A DNA stretch of 48,052 nt from Chamaesiphon sp. 336R_metabinner_41 (GTDB taxonomy: Bacteria; Cyanobacteriota; Cyanobacteriia; Cyanobacteriales; Chamaesiphonaceae), in contig JANYDE010000116.1 of NCBI GenBank assembly GCA_025359915.1, positions 1 to 48,052 on the forward strand, written 5' to 3'. Below the pieces are notes generated by a model. It ran no database searches, was not told the origin of the DNA, and saw nothing but the letters and a program-made list of their open reading frames with translations. The translations under genes were made by a program, and so were the position numbers. Below are positions 24,907-32,583 of the stretch, piece after piece (position 1 is the stretch's first letter; every line of letters starts with the position of its first letter).

Positions 24907-25980
24907 TTGGATTTGAAGATTTTTCCTTTGTCAGACCTGATTTTACTACCATTAGCACCTACAATTACCAGAACAATTGCGGACTATTTACTGTCGATCT
25001 CTCAGCAACCTTACCTCAATGCACTCCAAAAAAATGGCGAGCATGTCGTTACTGATTTACCGCAAGACTTGTCTTGGCAGTGGCAGTTTCAGAAATCTAT
25101 CCGGCAAATCTCTACATCACAATACCAGTATGTCAGCACGATCGCGCATCAATTGGCTGCAAAATCATCATTAACGCCATTAGAAATTTGCCAAAATCTC
25201 CACAGCCCAATTTCGCTTCTGCCAGCTAGCCCATCATCCTTTCACTTGGAGCTATACTATTGGTATAACGATACTGGCTATATTTATTTTCAACTCACCC
25301 CTAAATCGATCGAGATTTGGCTCAATTATATTCATGATTTGTCGTTGGCGGAGCTGCTCCATTCCTGCGGAACGCTACGCGTTGGCGGAGCCTCTCCTGT
25401 GGAGAAACGGAGAATTGATTTGCCCCCTTTAGCTGGTAATTCACAATTGATTGACTCTTTGGCAGAACATCGCCCTGGGAGCATCGATTTAGCAATATAT
25501 GCCCATGCACGATGTTGCTCGTTATTAAAATTAGCTGATACTGAGAAATTGGTTGCGATTACAGATAAATGGCAAATTAGTACATCCAACTGGTTGCTTG
25601 ATGTAGTATCAGCCGAGGATGGTCTCACGGCAGAGTTCGATCACATTTTTGAGCACCCTATAGAGCGACAGCTAATTCAGAGCTTGATGGCAGCTTTAGA
25701 TGCAATCTACAGCGATATTTGGAAGTTGCCATCATCGCAATTTGAATCGACTGACAGAATTGTACCTAGCGATAATGGACACCGAAGATCGCCGAATTGG
25801 ACTAAATTAACAATCGATCTCGCTCAGAGCTGGCTGGAGTTTTATCGGCACTGTCAGATTTTCGGCAAGATCGCTCCACGTCTAGCCATTTCCAGGTGCG
25901 GTTTAACTGCGATCTCGCGGCGTTATTTACAGGTGTTGTTAGAACATTATTTGGATGTTAAAGCCGCAGTGGAATTGTAG
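24907..25980 (+). CDS. Stand-alone DALR anticodon-binding-domain protein
   Basis: A 357-residue protein that starts at TTG (24907). LAIYAHARCCSLLKLAD (about 194-210) and the C-terminal DLAQSWLEFYRHCQIFGKIA then RCGLTAISRRYLQVLLEHYL match the DALR domain at the C-terminus of arginyl-tRNA synthetase. The catalytic HIGH/KMSK Rossmann domain is absent. The N-terminal 150 residues are unlike any domain I recognise, although they contain the dipeptide-rich segment LELYYWYNDTGYIYFQLT. The protein could bind tRNA or a synthetase as an accessory factor. A palindromic repeat at 25344-25410 adds about 20 residues in frame just before the DALR part. Confidence 0.8.
   Translation: MDLKIFPLSDLILLPLAPTITRTIADYLLSISQQPYLNALQKNGEHVVTDLPQDLSWQWQFQKSIRQISTSQYQYVSTIAHQLAAKSSLTPLEICQNLHSPISLLPASPSSFHLELYYWYNDTGYIYFQLTPKSIEIWLNYIHDLSLAELLHSCGTLRVGGASPVEKRRIDLPPLAGNSQLIDSLAEHRPGSIDLAIYAHARCCSLLKLADTEKLVAITDKWQISTSNWLLDVVSAEDGLTAEFDHIFEHPIERQLIQSLMAALDAIYSDIWKLPSSQFESTDRIVPSDNGHRRSPNWTKLTIDLAQSWLEFYRHCQIFGKIAPRLAISRCGLTAISRRYLQVLLEHYLDVKAAVEL
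25344..25410. repeat. Palindromic repeat inserted in frame in the DALR gene
   Basis: GTTGGCGGAGC occurs twice (25344 and 25381) around a GCGGAACGCTACGC palindrome and ends GCCTCTCCTGTGGAGAA. The same family interrupts the gene at 4384-4436. The frame is kept open, coding for roughly ELLHSCGTLRVGGASPVEK. Confidence 0.75.
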
Positions 25981-26062
25981 AAATCGGCATCGATTGTCAG
26001 GTTTTCAATCTTCACCGCCAATATTTAAAATGTCAGTCCTCAATCACAATTTACCTTGTTTG

Positions 26063-26108
26063 CATTTATATCGATGATTGCCTATATTGACATATATCGA
26101 TATAAATG
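26063..26108. promoter_or_regulatory. Perfect 13-bp inverted repeat upstream of dxr
   Basis: CATTTATATCGAT (26063-26075) pairs with ATCGATATAAATG (26096-26108) over a 20-base loop. It lies about 98 bp before the dxr GTG and 82 bp past the DALR gene stop. It could be a regulator site or a weak terminator; no T-run is present. Confidence 0.5.
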
Positions 26109-26205
26109 TAGGCTAGAAAATACGCTGCAACCTGCGCCTAATTTAATCGATCGATCCCCAGACACCGTAAGATAAGTAGATTAGACAAATATTTTAACTA
26201 ATATT

Positions 26206-27378
26206 GTGAAAGCGATTACTTTACTCGGTTCTACTGGCTCGATCGGCACTCAAACGTTAGATATCGTCGAACACAATCCCGATAAATTTCGGATTGTCGG
26301 ACTGGCAGCGGGTAGCAAAGTGGAGATGCTCGCCCAACAAGTGCGTCAATTTCGCCCAGAAATTGTGGCGATTGGGAATGAAGCCAAGTTAGGTGATTTA
26401 AAAGACGCGCTCTCAAGTTTAGATTACCATCCGATCATCGTCGCTGGCGCGCAAGGAACGATCGAAGTCGCCAGTTATGGTGACGCTCAAAGTGTCGTCA
26501 CTGGAATCGTCGGCTGTGCAGGACTTTTACCGACAATTGCCGCAATTAAAGCGGGTAAAGATATCGCCCTGGCTAACAAAGAAACCCTAATCGCTGGTGG
26601 CCCAGTCGTGCTACCGTTAGTCGAGAAACATGGGGTAAAATTACTCCCAGCAGACTCCGAACATTCCGCCATTTTTCAATGTTTACAAGGTGTTCCCGCT
26701 GGAGGATTGCGCCGAATTATTCTCACGGCTTCCGGTGGAGCCTTCCGAGATCTACCCGCTGAGAAATTAGCCTCCGTGACGATTGCTGACGCGCTCAAGC
26801 ACCCAAATTGGTCGATGGGACAAAAAATCACGATTGACTCGGCTACCCTGATGAACAAGGGATTAGAGGTGATCGAGGCGCATTATTTATTTGGGGTTGA
26901 TTACAACGATATCGATATCGTCGTCCATCCACAGAGTATTATTCACTCGCTGATCGAGCTTCAGGATACATCAGTATTGGCACAATTAGGTTGGCCAGAT
27001 ATGCGACTACCATTACTATATGCCCTATCATGGCCCGATCGGATCCAGACTGACTGGAAAAAATTCGATCTCGTCACAGCAGGGGATTTAACATTCAGAG
27101 CACCCGATCGCGAAAAATATCCTTGTATCAACCTAGCATATACCGCAGGCAAAGCAGGCGGCTCGATGCCAGCAGTTCTAAATGGTGCAAATGAGCAAGC
27201 AGTGGCACTCTTTTTGGCTGAAAAAATTCACTTCTTAGATATTCCGAAGGTGATCGAAAAAGTCTGTGACAAACACCGTAACGATTTTACCTTAACACCT
27301 AGTTTAGATGACATTTTAGCCGCTGATATTTGGGCACGACAAATGGTACTCGAATTCAGTCAACAGGTGGTTGCGTAA
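26206..27378 (+). CDS. dxr: 1-deoxy-D-xylulose 5-phosphate reductoisomerase (Dxr/IspC)
   Basis: A 390-residue enzyme of the MEP isoprenoid pathway that turns DXP into MEP with NADPH. It supplies carotenoids, the phytyl tails of chlorophyll and tocopherol, and quinones. NADPH motif [13 protein letters not shown] (6-18), the metal and substrate site [14 protein letters not shown] (about 146-159), [13 protein letters not shown] (about 207-219) and MSLAYT-equivalent [11 protein letters not shown] are present. The start is GTG at 26206, giving the conserved [12 protein letters not shown]. It is on its own, with argF 230 bp downstream on the same strand. Confidence 0.97.
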   Translation: MKAITLLGSTGSIGTQTLDIVEHNPDKFRIVGLAAGSKVEMLAQQVRQFRPEIVAIGNEAKLGDLKDALSSLDYHPIIVAGAQGTIEVASYGDAQSVVTGIVGCAGLLPTIAAIKAGKDIALANKETLIAGGPVVLPLVEKHGVKLLPADSEHSAIFQCLQGVPAGGLRRIILTASGGAFRDLPAEKLASVTIADALKHPNWSMGQKITIDSATLMNKGLEVIEAHYLFGVDYNDIDIVVHPQSIIHSLIELQDTSVLAQLGWPDMRLPLLYALSWPDRIQTDWKKFDLVTAGDLTFRAPDREKYPCINLAYTAGKAGGSMPAVLNGANEQAVALFLAEKIHFLDIPKVIEKVCDKHRNDFTLTPSLDDILAADIWARQMVLEFSQQVVA

Positions 27379-27607
27379 AATTGAATGTTATGATTGAATT
27401 CCGATCTCTGTGGCGAAATTCTGGGAGTTAGATCTTATTGCCATCACATGCTGAAACTTACGTCCAAACGCCCATCAGTCAGTTAAATATGAGTAACTTG
27501 ACAACAATCGAGACTTGAATTCGATTCTGCATCGATTTTAGACTGATTCATATGATAAAATTGACCCTCTCCGTGTTTGATATATTAGTTGTTTGAGGGT
27601 CGATCGC

Positions 27608-28531
27608 ATGAGTGGCTTAAAGGGTAGAGATTTACTGAGCATGACAGATCTGAGTGCTGAAGAGACACTTACCCTGCTCCAACTCGCCGCCGATCTCAAG
27701 CAAGGTAAAATTAAACCGATTTGTCGAAAGAGTTTAGGGTTGCTGTTTTATAAGGCTTCGACACGGACGCGGGTGAGCTTTTTTGCAGCTATGAGCCAGC
27801 TAGGAGGGCAGGTAATCGACCTAAATACTAGTTCGATGCAAATTGGTCGTGGGGAGCCGTTGGCGGACACTGCGCGGGTATTAGATCGGTATTTGGATGT
27901 ATTGGCGATTCGGACTTTCGCGCATGGGGATGTGGAAACTTATGCAAACTATGCAAAAATGCCAATTATTAATGCGCTGACTGATTTAGAGCATCCTTGT
28001 CAGGTGTTGGCAGATTTACAGACGATTCAGGAATATTTCGGACAGTTGGCTGGTTTGAAGCTGGCTTATCTTGGCGATGGGAATAATATGGCGCATTCGC
28101 TGATGCTAGGTTGTGCGACTGTGGGGATAGATATTGCGATCGCCTGTCCAGCTAATTTTACTCCAGATGCGACGATTGTCGATCGAGCCAGATCGATCGC
28201 GGCAATTAATGGTACTGAAGTTGTCGTGACACAATCGCCGCAAGAAGCTGTCAGCAATGTTCACGTAGTTTATACCGATGTCTGGGCGAGTATGGGACAA
28301 GAAGCCGAAGCTGATACGCGGCTACCTGTATTTCAACCCTATCAAGTTAATCGCGAATTATTGACTCTAACGGATCCTGATTCAATCGTTCTCCACTGTC
28401 TTCCTGCTCATCGTGGTGAAGAAATCACTGAGGATGTTCTTGAGGGTACTCGATCTCTTGTCTGGGATCAAGCCGAAAATCGGCTCCACGCCCAAAAATC
28501 CTTACTAGTCAGCGTGCTAGGTGCTGACTAA
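27608..28531 (+). CDS. argF: Ornithine carbamoyltransferase (ArgF)
   Basis: A 307-residue enzyme of arginine synthesis making citrulline from ornithine and carbamoyl phosphate. STRTR (51-55) is the carbamoyl-phosphate motif, DLEHPCQVLADL the HPCQ motif, and DVWASMGQE and VLHCLPAHRGEE the ornithine-binding and HCLPA motifs. I choose the ATG at 27608 (MSGLKGRDLLSM) over the in-frame TTG at 27593, because the earlier residues are not conserved and the ATG gives the family N-terminus. A promoter-like TTGACA is at 27498-27503. A full hairpin-element copy lies 40 bp after the stop. Confidence 0.96.
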   Translation: MSGLKGRDLLSMTDLSAEETLTLLQLAADLKQGKIKPICRKSLGLLFYKASTRTRVSFFAAMSQLGGQVIDLNTSSMQIGRGEPLADTARVLDRYLDVLAIRTFAHGDVETYANYAKMPIINALTDLEHPCQVLADLQTIQEYFGQLAGLKLAYLGDGNNMAHSLMLGCATVGIDIAIACPANFTPDATIVDRARSIAAINGTEVVVTQSPQEAVSNVHVVYTDVWASMGQEAEADTRLPVFQPYQVNRELLTLTDPDSIVLHCLPAHRGEEITEDVLEGTRSLVWDQAENRLHAQKSLLVSVLGAD

Positions 28532-28570
28532 ACAACTACTCTACATAGCGTAGATTGTCTATTCGCTAAA

Positions 28571-28640
28571 CCACTGTCTTGAAAAGGTGCTCCCTTGGAC
28601 AAAACCCCAAGACCGCACTTTTCGCTAAACCACTTTTCGC
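28571..28640. repeat. Hairpin element TCTTGAAAAGGTGC ... GCACTTTTC, copy 2
   Basis: GAAAAGGTGC (28581-28590) pairs with GCACTTTTC (28615-28623) with one bulged G, and CTTGG (28594-28598) with CCAAG (28607-28611) as an inner stem. CTAAACCACT words flank it on both sides (28565 and 28625), as if it had been inserted in a short repeat. Confidence 0.8.
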
Positions 28641-28691
28641 CCCCTCTATCCTAAATATTTGTAACGATCGCTACCATAATGTAGATATCTC

Positions 28692-29165
28692 ATGATTTTG
28701 GGTGGAAATCTAACAATATCAACATCTACCAAATCGCAAACAACGATGGAAACAGCGAACCTTTGTAACGCGAATGAAGTGCAATTAATTGCGGATCAGG
28801 ATCTTCCTGATGCCATCACGGGGATGATTCAACAGCAAATTGCCAGACTCAAACAAGAATATAGCTACATTCTCAACTGTAAAGTGGATGTTGCCGTACC
28901 AGTATTTTACCAAACAGGTATTTATCAGGTGCGGATTGTGCTCACTTTACCAGATAATAATCTGAAGATCGAGCGAGATCCGACTCCAGATTATTATCAA
29001 GAGGATATTTATGTGGCGATTTGGAGTGCTTTTGATTTAGCGAGAAAAAAACTCAAAGAGCATTCAATTCTTACTAATGATGCGGGTAATATAGCTCCAG
29101 TCAAAAATGTTTCTTACCCATCGATTCGCACAGTCCGCCGTTGTCGAGGATATGCTCAAGGCTAG
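28692..29165 (+). CDS. RaiA/HPF-like (S30EA domain) small protein
   Basis: A 157-residue protein. Residues about 58-128 (ILNCKVDVAVPVFYQTGIYQ, RIVLTLPDNNLKIERDP, EDIYVAIWSAFDLARKKLKE) have the beta-alpha-beta-beta-beta-alpha pattern of ribosome-hibernation factors of the HPF/RaiA family. The long HPF C-terminal dimerisation domain is missing, so it is a short variant. A plausible alternative start is the second ATG at 28746 (METANLCN), which removes 18 weakly conserved residues. Whether it binds ribosomes or another partner is unknown. It converges with menE through a hairpin. Confidence 0.7.
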   Translation: MILGGNLTISTSTKSQTTMETANLCNANEVQLIADQDLPDAITGMIQQQIARLKQEYSYILNCKVDVAVPVFYQTGIYQVRIVLTLPDNNLKIERDPTPDYYQEDIYVAIWSAFDLARKKLKEHSILTNDAGNIAPVKNVSYPSIRTVRRCRGYAQG

Positions 29166-29187
29166 GCATAAATTAGTCAATATTATT

Positions 29188-29222
29188 AAAATGTGCGTAT
29201 TGTTTCGGAATGCGCACATTTT
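29188..29222. terminator. Hairpin overlapping the menE stop, between convergent genes
   Basis: AAAATGTGCG (29188-29197) and CGCACATTTT (29213-29222) are a perfect inverted repeat. The A-run and T-run ends make it a good bidirectional terminator. Its right arm reaches into the menE stop codon. Confidence 0.7.
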
Positions 29223-30564
29223 AGATGTCTAAGTTGTTTAGTAGTGTTGTTAGTTCTTGAATCAGTACTTTACCGAGATTGTTGCGTGGGATTTGAGCAA
29301 CGGGAATCCACTGCTTTGGAATTTTATATTTACTAATATTACCAGCAATCGCCTTCGATAAGATCGTGCCTGAAACAGGAATACTATTTTCAACATAGAT
29401 CGCTACAACTACTTGTCCCCAATATCGATCGGTTAAACCAATTACCCAAGCATCTGAAACTAGTCCCGTTGCCATTATTGCATTGACAACCTCAATCGGA
29501 AAGACATTTTCACCACCTGTAATAATCTTACTGCTATTTCGACCTAAGATAGTTAGATAACCATCTGAATCGATCGATCCTAAATCGTCAGGCTCAAAAT
29601 AAGTTAAACAGTTGACAGTAAAATTTTCAGGGAGGAGATCATTATTGTTTGTTAATGAAGCTAAGTTAGGAAAGTAGCCTAGCATTAATGATTTAGCTGT
29701 GATTCGGATCGATTTTTCATCCATATTAGCAGACGGCATTAATTCAATCTGGGCATGAGGTAGCACTCGTCCACAACTATTATTCATAGCTAAAAATTCG
29801 ACGGGTTTAAGACTAGTAATTTGGGATGCCGTCTCTGTCATTCCGTAAGTTACAGCTAATGATATTCTAGCAATTCTCGCTCTAGTCAATAGCTCAATAC
29901 TTGGCGGCGCGCCACCGAGCAAAATTGTGTGAAACTGTGCCAACCAATGTGAATCTAAATCTAATAATTTGGATAATTGGGTTGGTACAAGTGAGATAAA
30001 ATAATCACCTATATCGATCTGACTAGTCATCAGACTTGGAGCTGTGCAAAGCTGCTGAAAATCGATAATAAATAACTTACCATCCGTTAGGATCGATCTA
30101 ACTAATTGCATCAAACCACTCACATGATAGAGTGGCAGTGTACAGACTGCATTAATTTTGTCTACCTGATAAAATTCCTGAAATCCCCAAGCAGATGCAC
30201 TAAGAGTTTCCCAAGTATGAATGGCAAATTTGACTTCTCCAGACGATCCTCCCGTCGGAATCATAATTGTATTTTGATGCAGTTGCGGATTTACCTGGGC
30301 AGTTAATGTTGATACCTGTTCCCATTCCGCTCTACCCCAGTGCGGATTGCAGAGAAAGATCGGTATTTCCAATCGCAATCCAACCATTAAATTGACGATG
30401 AATTTGATTGGATCGTTGGTCGCGATCGAGATAAAATTAGGTTGAGTCTGAGTAAGATCTGTCAACAGTCGATCGGCTGAATCGATGGTTGAACTACATT
30501 CACAATCACCTAGCCATCCCGTCTGTAACCGCTGTCCAAATAACGCATATATCTCATCTCCCAT
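29221..30564 (-). CDS. menE: 2-succinylbenzoate--CoA ligase (MenE)
   Basis: An adenylate-forming ligase that activates o-succinylbenzoate with CoA in phylloquinone (vitamin K1) synthesis, needed as the photosystem I cofactor. A3 motif IPTGGSSGEVK, YGMTETASQ, the hinge DLGSIDSDGYLTILGR and KIITGGENVFP, and the late catalytic-lysine region PRNNLGKVL are present. The open frame continues to 30636, but the first 24 extra residues are translated from the hairpin element, so the ATG at 30564 (447 aa) is preferred. Even that ATG lies in a CCCATCT-type repeat, so the true start is not certain. ndhM is 188 bp upstream on the same strand. Confidence 0.87.
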   Translation of the reverse strand: MGDEIYALFGQRLQTGWLGDCECSSTIDSADRLLTDLTQTQPNFISIATNDPIKFIVNLMVGLRLEIPIFLCNPHWGRAEWEQVSTLTAQVNPQLHQNTIMIPTGGSSGEVKFAIHTWETLSASAWGFQEFYQVDKINAVCTLPLYHVSGLMQLVRSILTDGKLFIIDFQQLCTAPSLMTSQIDIGDYFISLVPTQLSKLLDLDSHWLAQFHTILLGGAPPSIELLTRARIARISLAVTYGMTETASQITSLKPVEFLAMNNSCGRVLPHAQIELMPSANMDEKSIRITAKSLMLGYFPNLASLTNNNDLLPENFTVNCLTYFEPDDLGSIDSDGYLTILGRNSSKIITGGENVFPIEVVNAIMATGLVSDAWVIGLTDRYWGQVVVAIYVENSIPVSGTILSKAIAGNISKYKIPKQWIPVAQIPRNNLGKVLIQELTTLLNNLDI

Positions 30565-30640
30565 CTGTCTTGAAAAGGTGCTTTCGCAGAGGAAACCCTC
30601 AATGTACTGCACTTTTGGATCCCATCTCCCATCCATAAAA
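30545..30640. repeat. Hairpin element copy 3 inside a CCATCTC-type heptad array
   Basis: GAAAAGGTGC (30572-30581) and GCACTTTT (30609-30616) form the outer stem, and GAGG (30589-30592) with CCTC (30597-30600) the inner one. The inner bases differ from copies 2 and 4, but pairing is kept. CATCTCCCATCT words lie on both sides. It sits at the 5' end of menE. Confidence 0.82.
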
Positions 30641-30752
30641 AACTACCCCCGACTACGTACTTACACGATTGTAGAAGAGGGAATAGGAGATATAAAGTTG
30701 AGTAAACGAGATATAGAGGTGTCGAAAAAACAATAGCACAGTAGATAACTGA

Positions 30753-31097
30753 CTAATCAGTGGTTTTACTGACTACTTGGGGTAAACCCATACTGTAATT
30801 TAACACTCTACTGTCGAGATTATAACCGATTTCACCGTTTTGCAGTAAAGATCTCACAAAATGTTCGAGATCGGATCCGATTCGGCGGAGATTGTACTCA
30901 GTCAAGTCGGCACCGCTATAGGATTCTACTAAGTCATCAAATTGCCCATAAACCTTGCGCAGTGTGTCTTCACGCCAAACCAGTTCGTTATCAGGATCGA
31001 CATCCAATGTCAAAACTTGTTCGCTGGGAATTAGTTCATTTTTCTTTACTTCCGCTGTGTAAATATGGATGTGACGGGTTGTTGATTTTAGTAACAT
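30753..31097 (-). CDS. ndhM: NAD(P)H dehydrogenase-like complex subunit M (NdhM)
   Basis: A 114-residue peripheral subunit of the cyanobacterial NDH-1 complex in respiration and cyclic electron flow. It matches NdhM along its full length: MLLKSTTRHIHIYTAEV at the start, LTLDVDPDNELVW, and VESYSGADLTEYNLRRIGSD then GEIGYNLDSRVLNYSMGLPQ. The ATG at 31097 is the conserved start. menE follows on the same strand. The leader has GTGAATA heptads on the upstream side. Confidence 0.95.
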   Translation of the reverse strand: MLLKSTTRHIHIYTAEVKKNELIPSEQVLTLDVDPDNELVWREDTLRKVYGQFDDLVESYSGADLTEYNLRRIGSDLEHFVRSLLQNGEIGYNLDSRVLNYSMGLPQVVSKTTD

Positions 31098-31098
31098 G

Positions 31099-31127
31099 AG
31101 TGAGATAGTGAATAGTGAATAGTGAAA
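31099..31127. repeat. Heptad repeats (AGTGAAT)n upstream of ndhM
   Basis: AGTGAATAGTGAATAGTGAA and a degenerate start unit lie immediately before the ndhM ATG (on its upstream side). Another unit type from those elsewhere, in the same position relative to a gene. Confidence 0.8.
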
Positions 31128-31336
31128 GGTGGACAGCGAAGTTGCGGTGAGGATAGTTTAGTAGTTGGATGGTGGGCACTGCCAACTATCTAAGTCTTAG
31201 GAAATCCCTATGGACTAAATATCAAAGTTTTGTGAAAACAAACAATTCTTACTGAGTCTATCTATTTTAGATCGACAGCGTTCGATCGAAGTCGAATCCA
31301 CCCACTCTCAAGTCCAATTATTAATTATCAATTAAT

Positions 31337-31894
31337 TCAACGTTCTTCCTTCCGAAACTCAGATGGACTCATCCGCATCGGCTGTGAGGGATTCCAGATC
31401 CCTGCTCCCATGATTCGCGCATATTGACTGCCACGGAGGAAGCGTTCGCGATATTTGGCACCACCGATAGTATTAATGGCTGAACTTGGTGTTCGCATAT
31501 TTGCCAAGACACAACCATCTTTGAGCAATTGTTCGTTGAGTAATCGACCATCTTTCCACAAATAGACGAACTTGCGTCCAAATTTATCTGGTTCTGTGCC
31601 ATCAAATTCGACGCTCACACCGTCTTTACCAGATGTCCCGATCAATTCTTCCAATCTTTGTTTTGCTTGCTTTCCCCAGGGTTCTTGCCCCATATCTGGC
31701 GCATCGATACCAATCAATCTTCCTTGTTCAATGACTGGGGGTTGTTGAGACTTATCCATCCATTCTACAGATTGTCCGCTGAGAACGCGACTAATCTGCA
31801 CTGTTGGATATTTTGGTGGCGGTGATTGACATCCCGCCAGGAAAAGTATTCCAGCCGCTCCCACCCACATCCCAAATCTCCATCGGCGACTCAT
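31337..31894 (-). CDS. Thermonuclease-like (SNase) lipoprotein
   Basis: A 185-residue predicted lipoprotein (LFLAGC, Cys22) with a staphylococcal nuclease-like OB fold. The first active-site arginine is in RLIGIDAPD (about 59-67), the position of the catalytic Glu43 carries Asp (PD instead of PE), and the second arginine is in DKFGRKFVYLW (about 103-113). The Glu to Asp change is conservative, so activity is possible but not certain. It would act outside the cytoplasm, perhaps on DNA. It is close to the ferredoxin gene on the same strand (27 bp), so may share its transcript. Confidence 0.87.
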   Translation of the reverse strand: MSRRWRFGMWVGAAGILFLAGCQSPPPKYPTVQISRVLSGQSVEWMDKSQQPPVIEQGRLIGIDAPDMGQEPWGKQAKQRLEELIGTSGKDGVSVEFDGTEPDKFGRKFVYLWKDGRLLNEQLLKDGCVLANMRTPSSAINTIGGAKYRERFLRGSQYARIMGAGIWNPSQPMRMSPSEFRKEER

Positions 31895-31921
31895 AAAACC
31901 TAATTATCAATTGTTATAGAC

Positions 31922-32290
31922 TTAGCCTTCATCTAGAGGAATTCCGTATTTAACCTTACCTTTGCCAAAGTAGCGTCCGAATTGGAGTTCGTAGACTTCA
32001 TCCTCATCTTGGGTTTCGACTTCCAAATCAGAGAGAGCATAACTGACGCAGAGCAGTGCATAACCCTGACTTTGGAGGTGAGGTGACAATCCCATCGCTT
32101 CTGGTTGGTGCAAATTTCCCGATTTTACCAGCACAGCGCAGGCTGTACAGGCTCCATTCCGACAGGAAAATGGGAGTTCTATACCGCAGTCTTCGGTACT
32201 ATGAAGGATATATTGATCGCTCGGAACGGTGACTTGATGGTATGTCTCAGTCTTGCGATTGTAGATTTTGATTTGATAATTGCGAGTCAT
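31922..32290 (-). CDS. 2Fe-2S ferredoxin with C-terminal extension
   Basis: A 122-residue plant-type ferredoxin. The cluster ligands are Cys43, Cys48, Cys51 and Cys81 (C-x4-C-x2-C-x29-C), all present in SCRNGACTACAVL and ALLCVSY. After the ferredoxin fold, a tail of about 25 residues ending GRYFGKGKVKYGIPLDEG is longer than in the abundant PetF. This pattern recalls the low-abundance FdC-type ferredoxins found in cyanobacteria and plants. The partner is not known. It precedes the SNase lipoprotein gene on the same strand, and tRNA-Ser is divergent upstream. Confidence 0.9.
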   Translation of the reverse strand: MTRNYQIKIYNRKTETYHQVTVPSDQYILHSTEDCGIELPFSCRNGACTACAVLVKSGNLHQPEAMGLSPHLQSQGYALLCVSYALSDLEVETQDEDEVYELQFGRYFGKGKVKYGIPLDEG

Positions 32291-32369
32291 GATTTGGTGG
32301 CTGGCGGCGAGGATTAGAGGTTGAAGGACTGCAAAAAGACTAATCTTCAGCCACTATTGTTATTATCGG

Positions 32370-32399
32370 TTGACAGTTGGTAAAAGTCTAGGTTATGCT
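32370..32399 (+). promoter_or_regulatory. Sigma70-type promoter of tRNA-Ser
   Basis: A perfect -35 box TTGACA (32370-32375) is followed after 17-18 bases by TTATGCT as a -10. It lies about 30 bp before the tRNA. Confidence 0.65.
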
Positions 32400-32430
32400 A
32401 GTTGAGCGTTAAAATCCGCACTTAGTTTGT

Positions 32431-32515
32431 GGAGGAGTGGCCGAGTGGTCGATGGCGCAGCACTGGAAATGCTGTGTAGGGCAACTTACCGTGGGTTCGA
32501 ATCCCACCTCCTCCG
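32431..32515 (+). tRNA. tRNA-Ser(GGA)
   Basis: An 85-nt class II tRNA. The acceptor GGAGGAG pairs with CTCCTCC, with discriminator G at 32515. The anticodon loop CTGGAAA has anticodon GGA (serine, UCC/UCU). A long variable arm and the T-loop GGTTCGAATCC are present. No CCA is encoded. A strong promoter and terminator bracket it. Confidence 0.97.
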
Positions 32516-32524
32516 TATCTAATC

Positions 32525-32561
32525 AAAAAGCTCCAGACTCACCGTAGGCTGGAGCTTTTTT
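32525..32561 (+). terminator. Rho-independent terminator after tRNA-Ser
   Basis: AAAAAGCTCCAG (32525-32536) pairs with CTGGAGCTTTTT (32549-32560), with a final T-run. A textbook terminator. Confidence 0.92.
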
Positions 32562-32583
32562 GTGGTTTGCGAGAAATCCTGGA

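Noticed and set aside
30565-30636. 24-residue N-terminal extension of MenE
   Set aside because: It is encoded by the hairpin element and is not a conserved part of the family.
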